From positions 1 to 5,583 of the forward strand of contig CANKCT010000066.1 in assembly GCA_947480465.1 (NCBI GenBank): a DNA stretch of 5,583 nt. The letters are read 5' to 3'. Positions 1-5,583 of the stretch are shown in pieces. The stretch comes from Actinomycetota bacterium. GTDB lineage: Bacteria > Actinomycetota > Actinomycetes > Nanopelagicales > Nanopelagicaceae. Below the pieces are notes generated by a model. The model searched no databases, had not been told where the DNA came from, and was given only the letters and a program-made list of their open reading frames with translations. A program made the translations under genes and the position numbers. Position 1 is the first letter of the stretch, and each line of letters opens with the position of its first letter.

Positions 1-786
1 AGCATAAATTTCATCAGTTGGATTGCTTGCAAGAGAGCGCCCGAATGAGAGTTCTTGGCATTCATCGAGAGCTAATTCTCGGGGTGCAAAAACTGTGCGA
101 GCAACATCAGATAAAGCTAGCGGCGTAAATTCACCACTCTTTAATTGAGTTAACGAGATTGCCTGGGTTAATCCAAAACTTGCAACTCGACTGCGCCGCA
201 GTGAAGACAGATGTCCACCGACTCCAAGTGCACTGCCGCAGTCTCTAGCTATTGCTCTGATGAAAGTTCCGGCAGAGCATGTAACTTCAATATCTACTTC
301 AATCGTTGATTCAAAGTAGCGAATGTTGAGAATATCCAACTGACTAATGGTGACTTCGCGTGCAGTAAGTTCAACAACTTCACCTGCGCGCACGCGATCA
401 TAAGCACGTTCACCATTGACCTTAACTGCTGATACTGAACTTGGTCGCTGCATGATTGTGCCGCGCATTTTTGACAATTCTGATTGAATACTTTTTTCGG
501 TTATTCCAGTGACGTCGCCTTTAGATACGACTTCGCCTTCGGCATCATCAGTCACCGTTGCAGCACCTAGAACTACAGTTGCTTGATAAGTTTTATCCCC
601 ACCGGTGATGTATTGCAGCAAGCGTGTTCCGTTATTGAAACCCAAAACTAAAATTCCAGTGGCCATGGGATCCAATGTGCCCGCATGTCCAACTTTTCGT
701 GTGCCAAGGGCACGGCGCGCAATTGCGACTACGTCGTGACTTGTCATTCCTGGCTCTTTATCTACAACCAGAAAGCCGTGCTCGAT
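1..786 (-). CDS. truB: tRNA pseudouridine(55) synthase TruB, 3' end cut off by the window edge
   Basis: TruB isomerises U55 in the T-loop of tRNAs to pseudouridine in the cytoplasm. The frame stays open to base 1 and gives 262 codons from 786, so roughly the last 30 to 40 residues (the C-terminal PUA-like part) lie outside. Numbering from the ATC at 786, visible motifs are GFLVVDKEPGMTSHD (4-18), GHAGTLDPMATG (33-44) with the expected catalytic Asp39, KTY (65-67) followed by TDDAEGE, QRPSSVSAVKVNG (113-125) and CSAGTFIR (170-177), then LSSLRRSR. Phe175 stands where the family usually has Tyr in GTYIR. The start is unusual: the frame is closed by TGA at 940-942, and the first ATG (745-747) falls inside the conserved N-terminal motif, so the start is placed at ATC 784-786 (ATC 787-789 is the alternative). 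A conservative gene caller would start at 747. It follows rbfA directly and is probably translationally coupled. Identity is certain; the start is inferred. Confidence 0.93.
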   Translation of the reverse strand, partial: MEHGFLVVDKEPGMTSHDVVAIARRALGTRKVGHAGTLDPMATGILVLGFNNGTRLLQYITGGDKTYQATVVLGAATVTDDAEGEVVSKGDVTGITEKSIQSELSKMRGTIMQRPSSVSAVKVNGERAYDRVRAGEVVELTAREVTISQLDILNIRYFESTIEVDIEVTCSAGTFIRAIARDCGSALGVGGHLSSLRRSRVASFGLTQAISLTQLKSGEFTPLALSDVARTVFAPRELALDECQELSFGRSLASNPTDEIYA

Positions 787-797
787 GATTACTCCGA
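784..797 (-). promoter_or_regulatory. rbfA stop / truB start junction with Shine-Dalgarno and ATC start
   Basis: On the minus strand the rbfA stop TAA (789-791) is followed at once by TCATC. GGAG (792-795), inside the last rbfA codons, is a good Shine-Dalgarno match. It lies 5 nt before the second ATC (784-786) but only 2 nt before the first ATC (787-789), which overlaps the stop as TAATC, like the common TAATG coupling motif with C in place of G. The spacing favours the ATC at 784-786. Initiation at ATC is inferred from frame and spacing. Confidence 0.5.
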
Positions 798-1223
798 CTC
801 GATAATGCGTGGGGCTTTGTATGGATCTTCTCCCCCTGCATAAGTCGCATTTTTGCGAAGTGCTGCAACTTCGGCATCTTGGGCATGTACACGCTCTAGC
901 AGTGAATCGAGCGCTTTTGCGCTCTCCGGCAAACCGTCCTCAAAGAACTCGATAGAAGGCGTGATGCGCAGGCCAAGCTCGCGTCCGAGTGCAGAACGTA
1001 TTGCTCCCTTGGCACTATCCAATGCGGCGGCAGTAGATGCACGTGCATCTTCATCGCCAAGAACCGTGTAGAAAACTGATGCCATTTGTAAGTCGCCCGT
1101 GACGCGCGCATCCGTGACAGTGACAAAACCAAGACGTGGATCTTTGATCTTTGTCTCAAGAATCTGTGCCACTACCACTTTAATGCGGTCAGCAACTTTT
1201 AATGTTCGGTGTGATGGACTCAT
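789..1223 (-). CDS. rbfA: 30S ribosome-binding factor RbfA
   Basis: RbfA is a small single-domain KH-like protein that binds the immature 30S subunit near the 5' end of 16S rRNA and helps it mature; it is known for its role in cold adaptation. The product is 144 residues, slightly longer than the E. coli protein. The core (about 5-115) carries RTLKVADRIKVVVAQILETK at the N-terminus, DPRLGFVTVTDARVTGDLQMASVFYTVLG in the middle, and LRITPSIEFFEDG (85-97), all typical of the family. The tail after about 117 is charged and includes YAGGEDPYKAPR (128-139), which resembles actinobacterial RbfA tails. The ATG start lies 3 nt after the infB stop. Only a weak GAG-type Shine-Dalgarno sits upstream within the infB end, so translation is probably coupled to infB. 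Its stop overlaps or abuts the truB start. Confidence 0.96.
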   Translation of the reverse strand: MSPSHRTLKVADRIKVVVAQILETKIKDPRLGFVTVTDARVTGDLQMASVFYTVLGDEDARASTAAALDSAKGAIRSALGRELGLRITPSIEFFEDGLPESAKALDSLLERVHAQDAEVAALRKNATYAGGEDPYKAPRIIESE

Positions 1224-1226
1224 TAT

Positions 1227-3902
1227 TTATACTCGCTTTTTCTCGCGCATCTCAAATACTTGAATTACATCTCCGATTGCGATCTCCTTCATATTGCCAA
1301 GACCGATACCGCACTCGAAGCCCTCTTTAACTTCGTTTGCATCGTCTTTAAATCGCTTTAAAGAATCAATCGTTAAGTCATCGACTAGTACTTGATCGCT
1401 GCGCAGAATGCGTGCCTTTGCATTGCGTCGGATGATTCCATCCTTAACGATAGATCCAGCAATATTTCCAGCCTTGGATGATTTGAAGATTTCTCGAACT
1501 TCAGCGTTACCCAAAACAACCTCTTCGTAGATTGGTTTGAGCAGACCCTTGAGTGAGAGTTCAACTTCATCGATTGCTTGGTAAATAACGGAGTAGAAAC
1601 GAACTTCTACGCCCTCTTGATCTGCAAAAATTGCAGTTTGTGGTTCAGGCTTAACGTTAAAGCCAATCACTACTGCAGTTGAAGCTGATGCCAAAGTGAT
1701 ATCGCTCTTCGTAATTGCACCAACACCACGGTGAATAACGCGAAGATCTACTTCTGCGCCAACATCGAGTGCCATCAATGCCTCTTCGAGTGCTTCTACC
1801 GAACCACTCACGTCACCCTTGAGAATCAAGTTAAGCGTTGAGACCTTTGACTGCTCCATGAAGTCTTCAAGTGAAACCTTCTTGCGTGCCTTAGCCAATT
1901 GAGCATTTCGCTCAGCAGCTTGGCGCTTTTCTGCAATCTGGCGAGCCGTACGATCTTCATCGGCAACCAAGAATGTGTCTCCAGCACTTGGTACTGATGT
2001 AAATCCGAGAACTTGAACCGGACGAGATGGTCCAGCTGTTTCAACGCTATCGCCATTTTCATCGAGCATCGCACGGACACGGCCGAATGAACCACCGGCA
2101 ACGATTGCATCTCCAACTTTCAAAGTTCCGCGTTGGACCAACACAGTTGTCACTGGACCACGACCACGATCAAGGTGAGCTTCAATAGCAACACCACGAG
2201 CGCTGTCGTCGGCGATTGCCCGCAAATCAATTGCAGCATCTGCGGTCAAAAGAATTGACTCAATTAAATCATCGACACCTTGTCCTGACTTTGCAGAGAC
2301 GTTCACGAAAATAGTCTCTCCGCCGTACTCTTCAGCGATTAAGTTGTACTCGGTGAGCTGTTGACGGACTTTATCGGCGTTAGCGCCCTCTTTATCCATC
2401 TTATTAACTGCAACAACGATGGGAACATCGGCAGCTTGTGCGTGGTTCAACGCTTCAATCGTCTGAGGCATGATGCCATCGTCGGCAGCAACAACAAGAA
2501 CTGCAATATCAGTTACCTTGGCACCGCGAGCACGCATAGCGGTAAACGCTTCGTGACCAGGTGTATCGATAAAAGTAATCGCGCGATTAACGCCATCGTG
2601 ATCATGATGGATTTGGTAGGCACCAATGTGCTGAGTGATTCCACCAGCTTCAGATTTCATTACCTCGCTCTTGCGAATCGCATCCAGAAGAGATGTCTTA
2701 CCGTGATCGACGTGACCCATGACAGTTACAACTGGTGGGCGTGCAACAAGCATTTCTGGATCAAGTGCTGCAAGTTCATCAGCTAAATCAATATCGAATC
2801 CTTGTAGAAGTTCACGATCTTCATCTTCAGGGCTAACAATTTGAATTTCATAACCGAGTTGTACGCCGAGAATTTCAAATGTATCTGCATCTACTGATTG
2901 TGTAGCTGTGACCATTTCACCTAAGTGGAACAGTGCCGCAACTAATGCTGCTGGATCTGCACCAATCTTGTCTGCAAAGTCGGCCAATGAAGAGCCGCGT
3001 CGCATACGGATGGGAGTTTTTCCATCGCCGTGCGGAATAACTGCACCGCCGAGTTGTGGTGCTTGCATATTGTCGAATTCATCGCGCAACGCCTTACGTG
3101 ATTTAGCTTTGCGTCCTGATTTCTTGCTCGCATTTTTTCCGAAAGCGCCGCCTGCGCCACCGCGTTGCGGTGGACGTCCACCACCTGGACGAGTTGGTGC
3201 GCCGCCTGGTGCTGCTGGCGCACCTGAACCAGAGTTTTTATATGGTGAACTCGATGATGGTGCACCACCGGTGCGCGGAGGAAAACCTGCACCGGGTGCT
3301 GGGCGTGCACTTTGCGGACGAGCAGCAAAACCTGGTCGTACTGAGCCGGGGCGCGCACCTGCCATACCTGGACGAGGTGCGCCAGTTGGTCGTTGTGGTG
3401 GACGCGGTACAGCTCCACCAGTTGAAAATGGATTGTTACCAGGACGTGGTGGACGAGGAACTGCGGAAATTCCAGACGAGAAAGGGTTATTACCTGCACG
3501 TGGAGCTGGCTTTGGAACATCTGTTGCAGGTACATCTTCTGCTGCACGAGAAGCCTCAGCTTTTGCTTGTAGCTCGGCTTTATGTAAGTCAGCTCGAATC
3601 TGTTCTGCTTTTAGCGCTTCGAGATCTACGCCTAATTCTGCGGCGAGAGATGCAGCTTGTTCAGCAGTAACTTCTTCTTTTGGTTTCGCAGCAGATTTTT
3701 TGGCCGCTGCCTTCTTTACGGGCTTTTTTTCCTCAGCTGGCTTTGCATCGGGAAACATCTCGATGAGCTTTCGCACAACTGGTGCTTCTACTGTCGATGA
3801 TGCCGACTTTACAAACTCACCCATATCTTGGAGCTTTGCAAGAACTTCCTTGCTCTCCATACCGAGTTGCTTTGCTAACTCGTGTACGCGGACCTTTGAC
3901 AC
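1227..3902 (-). CDS. infB: Translation initiation factor IF-2
   Basis: IF2 is the GTPase that places fMet-tRNA on the 30S subunit and promotes 50S joining. The product is 891 residues from the GTG at 3900-3902. In order: an N-terminal IF2_N domain (about 1-50, [23 protein letters not shown]); a Lys/Ala stretch (59-77); an acidic helical part; a Pro/Gly/Arg/Ala-rich linker (about 130-257); a second IF2_N-like domain (about 300-353); the G domain with G1 GHVDHGKT (396-403), switch region AGGITQHIG (419-427), G3 DTPGH (446-450), G4 NKMD (500-503) and G5 SAKSG (536-540); then domains II, III and the C-terminal tRNA-binding domain ending [14 protein letters not shown]. All GTPase motifs are intact. 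GTG was chosen because AGGGG lies 5 nt upstream and actinobacterial IF2 normally begins (M)xKVRVxELAK. The frame extends 13 codons further to a TTG at 3941, which lacks a well-spaced Shine-Dalgarno. ylxR, often next to it, is absent. Confidence 0.97.
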   Translation of the reverse strand: MSKVRVHELAKQLGMESKEVLAKLQDMGEFVKSASSTVEAPVVRKLIEMFPDAKPAEEKKPVKKAAAKKSAAKPKEEVTAEQAASLAAELGVDLEALKAEQIRADLHKAELQAKAEASRAAEDVPATDVPKPAPRAGNNPFSSGISAVPRPPRPGNNPFSTGGAVPRPPQRPTGAPRPGMAGARPGSVRPGFAARPQSARPAPGAGFPPRTGGAPSSSSPYKNSGSGAPAAPGGAPTRPGGGRPPQRGGAGGAFGKNASKKSGRKAKSRKALRDEFDNMQAPQLGGAVIPHGDGKTPIRMRRGSSLADFADKIGADPAALVAALFHLGEMVTATQSVDADTFEILGVQLGYEIQIVSPEDEDRELLQGFDIDLADELAALDPEMLVARPPVVTVMGHVDHGKTSLLDAIRKSEVMKSEAGGITQHIGAYQIHHDHDGVNRAITFIDTPGHEAFTAMRARGAKVTDIAVLVVAADDGIMPQTIEALNHAQAADVPIVVAVNKMDKEGANADKVRQQLTEYNLIAEEYGGETIFVNVSAKSGQGVDDLIESILLTADAAIDLRAIADDSARGVAIEAHLDRGRGPVTTVLVQRGTLKVGDAIVAGGSFGRVRAMLDENGDSVETAGPSRPVQVLGFTSVPSAGDTFLVADEDRTARQIAEKRQAAERNAQLAKARKKVSLEDFMEQSKVSTLNLILKGDVSGSVEALEEALMALDVGAEVDLRVIHRGVGAITKSDITLASASTAVVIGFNVKPEPQTAIFADQEGVEVRFYSVIYQAIDEVELSLKGLLKPIYEEVVLGNAEVREIFKSSKAGNIAGSIVKDGIIRRNAKARILRSDQVLVDDLTIDSLKRFKDDANEVKEGFECGIGLGNMKEIAIGDVIQVFEMREKKRV
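3396..3497 (-). repeat. Tandem GNNPFS repeat in the IF2 linker (coding)
   Basis: Two consecutive units in IF2 read [17 protein letters not shown] (residues 136-152) and [16 protein letters not shown] (154-169), sharing GNNPFS, AVPRPP and a period of about 17-18 residues. They open the disordered Pro/Gly/Arg linker. Similar GNNPF motifs are known in IF2 of other actinobacteria, so this supports the taxonomic call. Its role is not known to me. Confidence 0.7.
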
Positions 3903-3912
3903 ATTTTCCCCT
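3903..3912 (-). promoter_or_regulatory. Shine-Dalgarno that decides the infB GTG start
   Basis: On the minus strand AGGGG (3908-3912) is followed by AAAAT and then GTG (3900-3902), a spacing of 5 nt. An ATG overlaps in another frame (AATGTG) but opens only a short frame. The site supports the GTG over the in-frame TTG at 3941 and the GTGs between them. Confidence 0.75.
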
Positions 3913-3984
3913 GTCTTGGCCCGCACATAATTCACATGCAAGCCCTAGTTGTTCGACCTCATAGTTCTAGCGAGCTCATGTGAG

Positions 3985-4002
3985 TTTCATATCTTTCATA
4001 TC
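3985..4002. repeat. Perfect tandem 9-mer in the nusA-infB spacer
   Basis: On the plus strand TTTCATATC occurs twice head to tail (3985-3993 and 3994-4002), which is GATATGAAA twice on the transcribed strand. There is no in-frame gene requirement for it here. It may be a binding site or simply a slippage duplication. Confidence 0.6.
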
Positions 4003-4031
4003 CATTTCTTCAGGCATGCAATTGTTCGTTG

Positions 4032-4062
4032 CAGGGAACCATCGTATCTAATGGAGGCCCTG
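4032..4062 (-). other. Hairpin right after the nusA stop codon
   Basis: The minus-strand RNA can pair CAGGG (4058-4062) with CCCUG (4032-4036), with a small internal loop and then an inner CCAU/AUGG helix (4051-4054 with 4039-4042) closing an 8-nt loop. It begins 1 nt after the nusA stop (4064-4066). No U-run follows on the minus strand (CAACGAACAATT), so it does not look like a standard intrinsic terminator. It could be an mRNA-stabilising or processing element, or a pause site. The pairing is read from the sequence; the role is inferred. Confidence 0.45.
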
Positions 4063-4063
4063 T

Positions 4064-5035
4064 TTACATAATGGGATTATCGGGATGAATGTCGATGCGC
4101 CATCCAGTTAAGCGTGCGGCCAGGCGCGCATTTTGCCCGTCTTTTCCAATTGCCAGAGAAAGCTGATAATCAGGAACAACAACTTTGGCGGACCGGCCCG
4201 TTAAATCTGTTATCTCCACTGAGACGACCTTGGCCGGCGCAAGTGCGTTAGCTACAAAAGAAGCGGGATCCTCAGACCAGTCGACAATATCGATTTTTTC
4301 GCCGTGAAGTTCATCCATCACCGCTCGTGCGCGCGAACCCATGGGGCCGATGAGTGAGCCCTTAGGACTAACACCCGCTCGATGTGATTTAACAGCAACT
4401 TTTGTGCGGTGGCCGGCTTCACGGGCAACGGCCATTATTTCAACAATACGATCGTTAATTTCTGGAACTTCAAAAGCAAATAACTGTTTTACAAGGGCAG
4501 GATGCGAGCGTGACAACATAATCTCAGGTCCTTTTAATCCTTGCTTAACTTCAACCACAAAACACTTTATTCGATCACCATGGTTATAAACCTCACCTGG
4601 AACTTGTTCCTGCGGAGGAATACGTCCCTCTGTGCGACCTAAATTCACATTAATCATCTTTGGGTCACGACCCTGTTGAACAACTCCAGAAATTACATCC
4701 CCCACATTTGCAGTGAACTCACCAACGATCGAGGCATCATTTGTTTCGCGCATTTTTAACTTAATTATTTGGCGAGCAGTTGAGGTCGCTACGCGTGAAA
4801 AACCTTCAGGCATATCGGGTTCATCACCAATTTTTTCGCCGATCTCATTAAACTGCGGAACCAGAATTGAAATTTCGCCACTCTCGCGATCTAAAAAGGC
4901 ACGTGCATGGCGTTTAGCTTCGTCAGTCTGGTTGTAAGCGGTGAGTACACCTACTTCAATTCCCTGAATTAACTGCTCTAGTGGAATTCCTTTTTCAGTT
5001 GTTAGCGCAATTAATGCACTCATTTCGACATGCAT
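4064..5035 (-). CDS. nusA: Transcription termination/antitermination protein NusA
   Basis: NusA binds RNA polymerase and nascent RNA and modulates pausing, intrinsic termination and antitermination, including on rRNA operons. The product is 323 residues. The N-terminal RNA polymerase-binding domain spans about 1-105 (MSALIALTTEKGI, LLTAY-like LTAYNQ). An S1 domain follows at about 110-178 (GDVISGVVQQGRDPKMINVNLGRTEGRIP). KH1 lies at about 185-265 with SPKGSLIGPMGSRARAVM and HGEKIDIVDWSEDP. KH2 spans about 268-318 with LAIGKDGQNARLAARLTGW. It stops right after KH2 and lacks the C-terminal acidic repeats of E. coli NusA, as is normal in actinobacteria, so it is not truncated. The ATG at 5033-5035 shares a base with the rimP stop (TAATG), and AAGGA lies about 9 nt upstream within the rimP end, so coupled translation is likely. 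It aligns well with the usual N-terminus of the family. Confidence 0.97.
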   Translation of the reverse strand: MHVEMSALIALTTEKGIPLEQLIQGIEVGVLTAYNQTDEAKRHARAFLDRESGEISILVPQFNEIGEKIGDEPDMPEGFSRVATSTARQIIKLKMRETNDASIVGEFTANVGDVISGVVQQGRDPKMINVNLGRTEGRIPPQEQVPGEVYNHGDRIKCFVVEVKQGLKGPEIMLSRSHPALVKQLFAFEVPEINDRIVEIMAVAREAGHRTKVAVKSHRAGVSPKGSLIGPMGSRARAVMDELHGEKIDIVDWSEDPASFVANALAPAKVVSVEITDLTGRSAKVVVPDYQLSLAIGKDGQNARLAARLTGWRIDIHPDNPIM

Positions 5036-5505
5036 TAATTTTCATCCTTACGATTAAATTCAACTTCGACATTGGCACGCTTAATATCTGCTAAAACCAC
5101 ATTATGGGTTTTCATGCGGCCCTTGATGTTTTCAACAAAAGTTGCATCGTCATCGCGCAGTTCAGTGAGTCTGGCAGTGAGAGTCGTACCGTCATTCATC
5201 GCCATAGAGATAATGCGTGTGACATTTTTTTCCCAATGGCGGCGCAAAGTTAAGGGCCGATCTACGCCAGGTGAGGTGACTTCGAGCGTAAAAGCATCAT
5301 CAATTAAAGTGGATTCATCCAAAAGCTCAGAAATCAGGCGTGAAACCACGGTTACTTCATCCAGATTCAATGGTTTTACTCCATCAACGACACAAGTCAC
5401 AATTCGATGGCTACCAGGATTAGTTACTTGAACTTGCTCAAGAAAGAAACCCGCATTTTCAACCGCGGGAGTAAGAATTTCCAAAAGTGATTCGTGAAGC
5501 GACAT
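5035..5505 (-). CDS. rimP: Ribosome maturation factor RimP
   Basis: RimP binds the free 30S subunit early in assembly and helps form the pseudoknot and S12-containing body region. The product is 156 residues, a usual length. The N-terminal alpha/beta domain (about 1-85) ends in the family signature LEVTSPGVDRPL (74-85), followed by RRHWEKNVTR (88-97). The C-terminal SH3-like domain (about 90-150) contains GTTLTARL and LADIKRANVEVEF. It is the first gene of the operon in this window, 34 nt downstream of a strong predicted -10 box. Its stop TAA overlaps the nusA ATG by one base. The ATG at 5503-5505 fits the family N-terminus, and an AGGA lies upstream with unusually long spacing. Confidence 0.95.
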   Translation of the reverse strand: MSLHESLLEILTPAVENAGFFLEQVQVTNPGSHRIVTCVVDGVKPLNLDEVTVVSRLISELLDESTLIDDAFTLEVTSPGVDRPLTLRRHWEKNVTRIISMAMNDGTTLTARLTELRDDDATFVENIKGRMKTHNVVLADIKRANVEVEFNRKDEN

Positions 5506-5521
5506 AAGTATCTACTTTCCT
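5506..5521 (-). promoter_or_regulatory. rimP Shine-Dalgarno with an inverted repeat filling the spacer
   Basis: On the minus strand AGGA (5518-5521) is followed by AAGTAGATACTT (5506-5517) and then directly by the rimP ATG. The 12-nt spacer is a perfect inverted repeat: AAGT and ACTT can pair around an AGAT loop. The linear spacing of 12 nt is long for AGGA; folding the spacer would bring the site closer to the start. The stem is short and A/U-rich, so any effect would be weak or temperature-sensitive. That last point is inference. Confidence 0.4.
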
Positions 5522-5538
5522 ATTAAGTTGTAGCGCTA

Positions 5539-5568
5539 ATTGTAACTAAAAACTCTGAAAAGTATCAA
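5539..5568 (-). promoter_or_regulatory. Predicted sigma70-type promoter for the rimP operon
   Basis: On the minus strand a -35 box TTGATA (5563-5568, one mismatch to TTGACA) and a -10 box TACAAT (5539-5544, one mismatch to TATAAT) are separated by 18 bp. Transcription would start near 5532, leaving a 5' leader of about 25-30 nt before the rimP ATG. An 8-bp palindrome TAGCGCTA (5531-5538) sits at the expected start point. No operator, riboswitch or terminator is visible in the remaining upstream bases. Confidence 0.7.
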
Positions 5569-5583
5569 TTCCGACTTTAACAA

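Larger units (their letters stand above)
3903..4063. other. 161-nt spacer between nusA and infB without a recognisable gene
   Basis: This is the only sizeable gap in the operon. Many actinobacteria and firmicutes carry ylxR (DUF448, about 90-100 residues) here; the gap is too short for it and no RTCxGC-type motif is visible in the minus-strand frames. Read on the minus strand it contains a hairpin just after the nusA stop, a tandem 9-mer, and short frames that overlap one another: ATG 4015-4017 to TGA 3976-3978 (13 codons), ATG 3977-3979 to TGA 3959-3961 (6 codons) and ATG 3960-3962 to TAG 3945-3947 (5 codons). None has a convincing Shine-Dalgarno. I see no convincing promoter for infB. Confidence 0.7.

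Noticed and set aside
3170..3670. 166-codon plus-strand frame within infB
   Set aside because: Another shadow of the compositionally biased IF2 linker; it conflicts with a well-supported gene and its His/Leu/Val-rich translation resembles no family.
2908..3930. 340-codon plus-strand open frame rich in Ala, Pro, Gly and Arg opposite infB
   Set aside because: It lies antisense to the IF2 linker and neighbouring domains, where biased Pro/Gly/Arg/Ala codons keep stops out of the opposite frame. Its translation is low-complexity, has no recognisable domain and the minus-strand gene is certain.
3945..4031. Separate sigma70 promoter for infB in the spacer
   Set aside because: TTGCAT and TAGAAC/TATGAA-like hexamers occur but no pair has both good matches and 16-18 bp spacing.
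4032..4062. Intrinsic terminator between nusA and infB
   Set aside because: The hairpin has a short outer stem, an internal loop and no following U-run on the minus strand; only three Ts follow on the plus strand.
4064..5035. C-terminally truncated NusA
   Set aside because: The protein is shorter than E. coli NusA, but actinobacterial NusA normally ends just after KH2, as here.
5072..5431. 119-codon plus-strand frame opposite rimP
   Set aside because: Antisense to a clear RimP with intact signature motifs; Ser/Arg/Val-rich product with no recognisable domain.

Overview
The window is one strand-consistent block of a conserved translation/transcription operon, all on the minus strand and read from right to left: rimP (5505 to 5035), nusA (5035 to 4064), infB (3902 to 1227), rbfA (1223 to 789) and truB (about 786, running off the left edge). 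The protein sequences point to an actinobacterium. IF2 begins with a [13 protein letters not shown]-terminal domain and has a Pro/Gly/Arg-rich linker with GNNPFS repeats. NusA is short and ends right after its second KH domain. RimP and RbfA also have actinobacterial-looking motifs. Base composition looks close to balanced rather than GC-rich, which would suit a streamlined, low-GC freshwater actinobacterium (acI / Nanopelagicales type). That placement is inferred by eye and has not been searched.

The layout is very compact. A good sigma70-type promoter (TTGATA, 18 bp, TACAAT) lies just upstream of rimP. The rimP stop and nusA start share a base (TAATG). infB and rbfA are 3 nt apart. The rbfA stop abuts the truB start. 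The only real gap is 161 nt between nusA and infB. Many relatives carry ylxR there, but here the gap holds only a hairpin just after the nusA stop, a 9-bp tandem repeat and a chain of tiny overlapping reading frames. No DUF503 or DHH-phosphoesterase gene is inserted between infB, rbfA and truB.

The products act together in making and starting ribosomes. RimP and RbfA mature the 30S subunit, IF2 brings initiator tRNA and joins the subunits, TruB makes pseudouridine 55 in tRNA, and NusA controls RNA polymerase pausing, termination and antitermination, including on rRNA operons.

No mobile element, CRISPR array, RNA gene or new multi-gene system is visible. The most notable irregularity is truB: its reading frame has no ATG, GTG or TTG before the conserved N-terminal motif, so translation probably starts at an ATC codon coupled to the rbfA stop.
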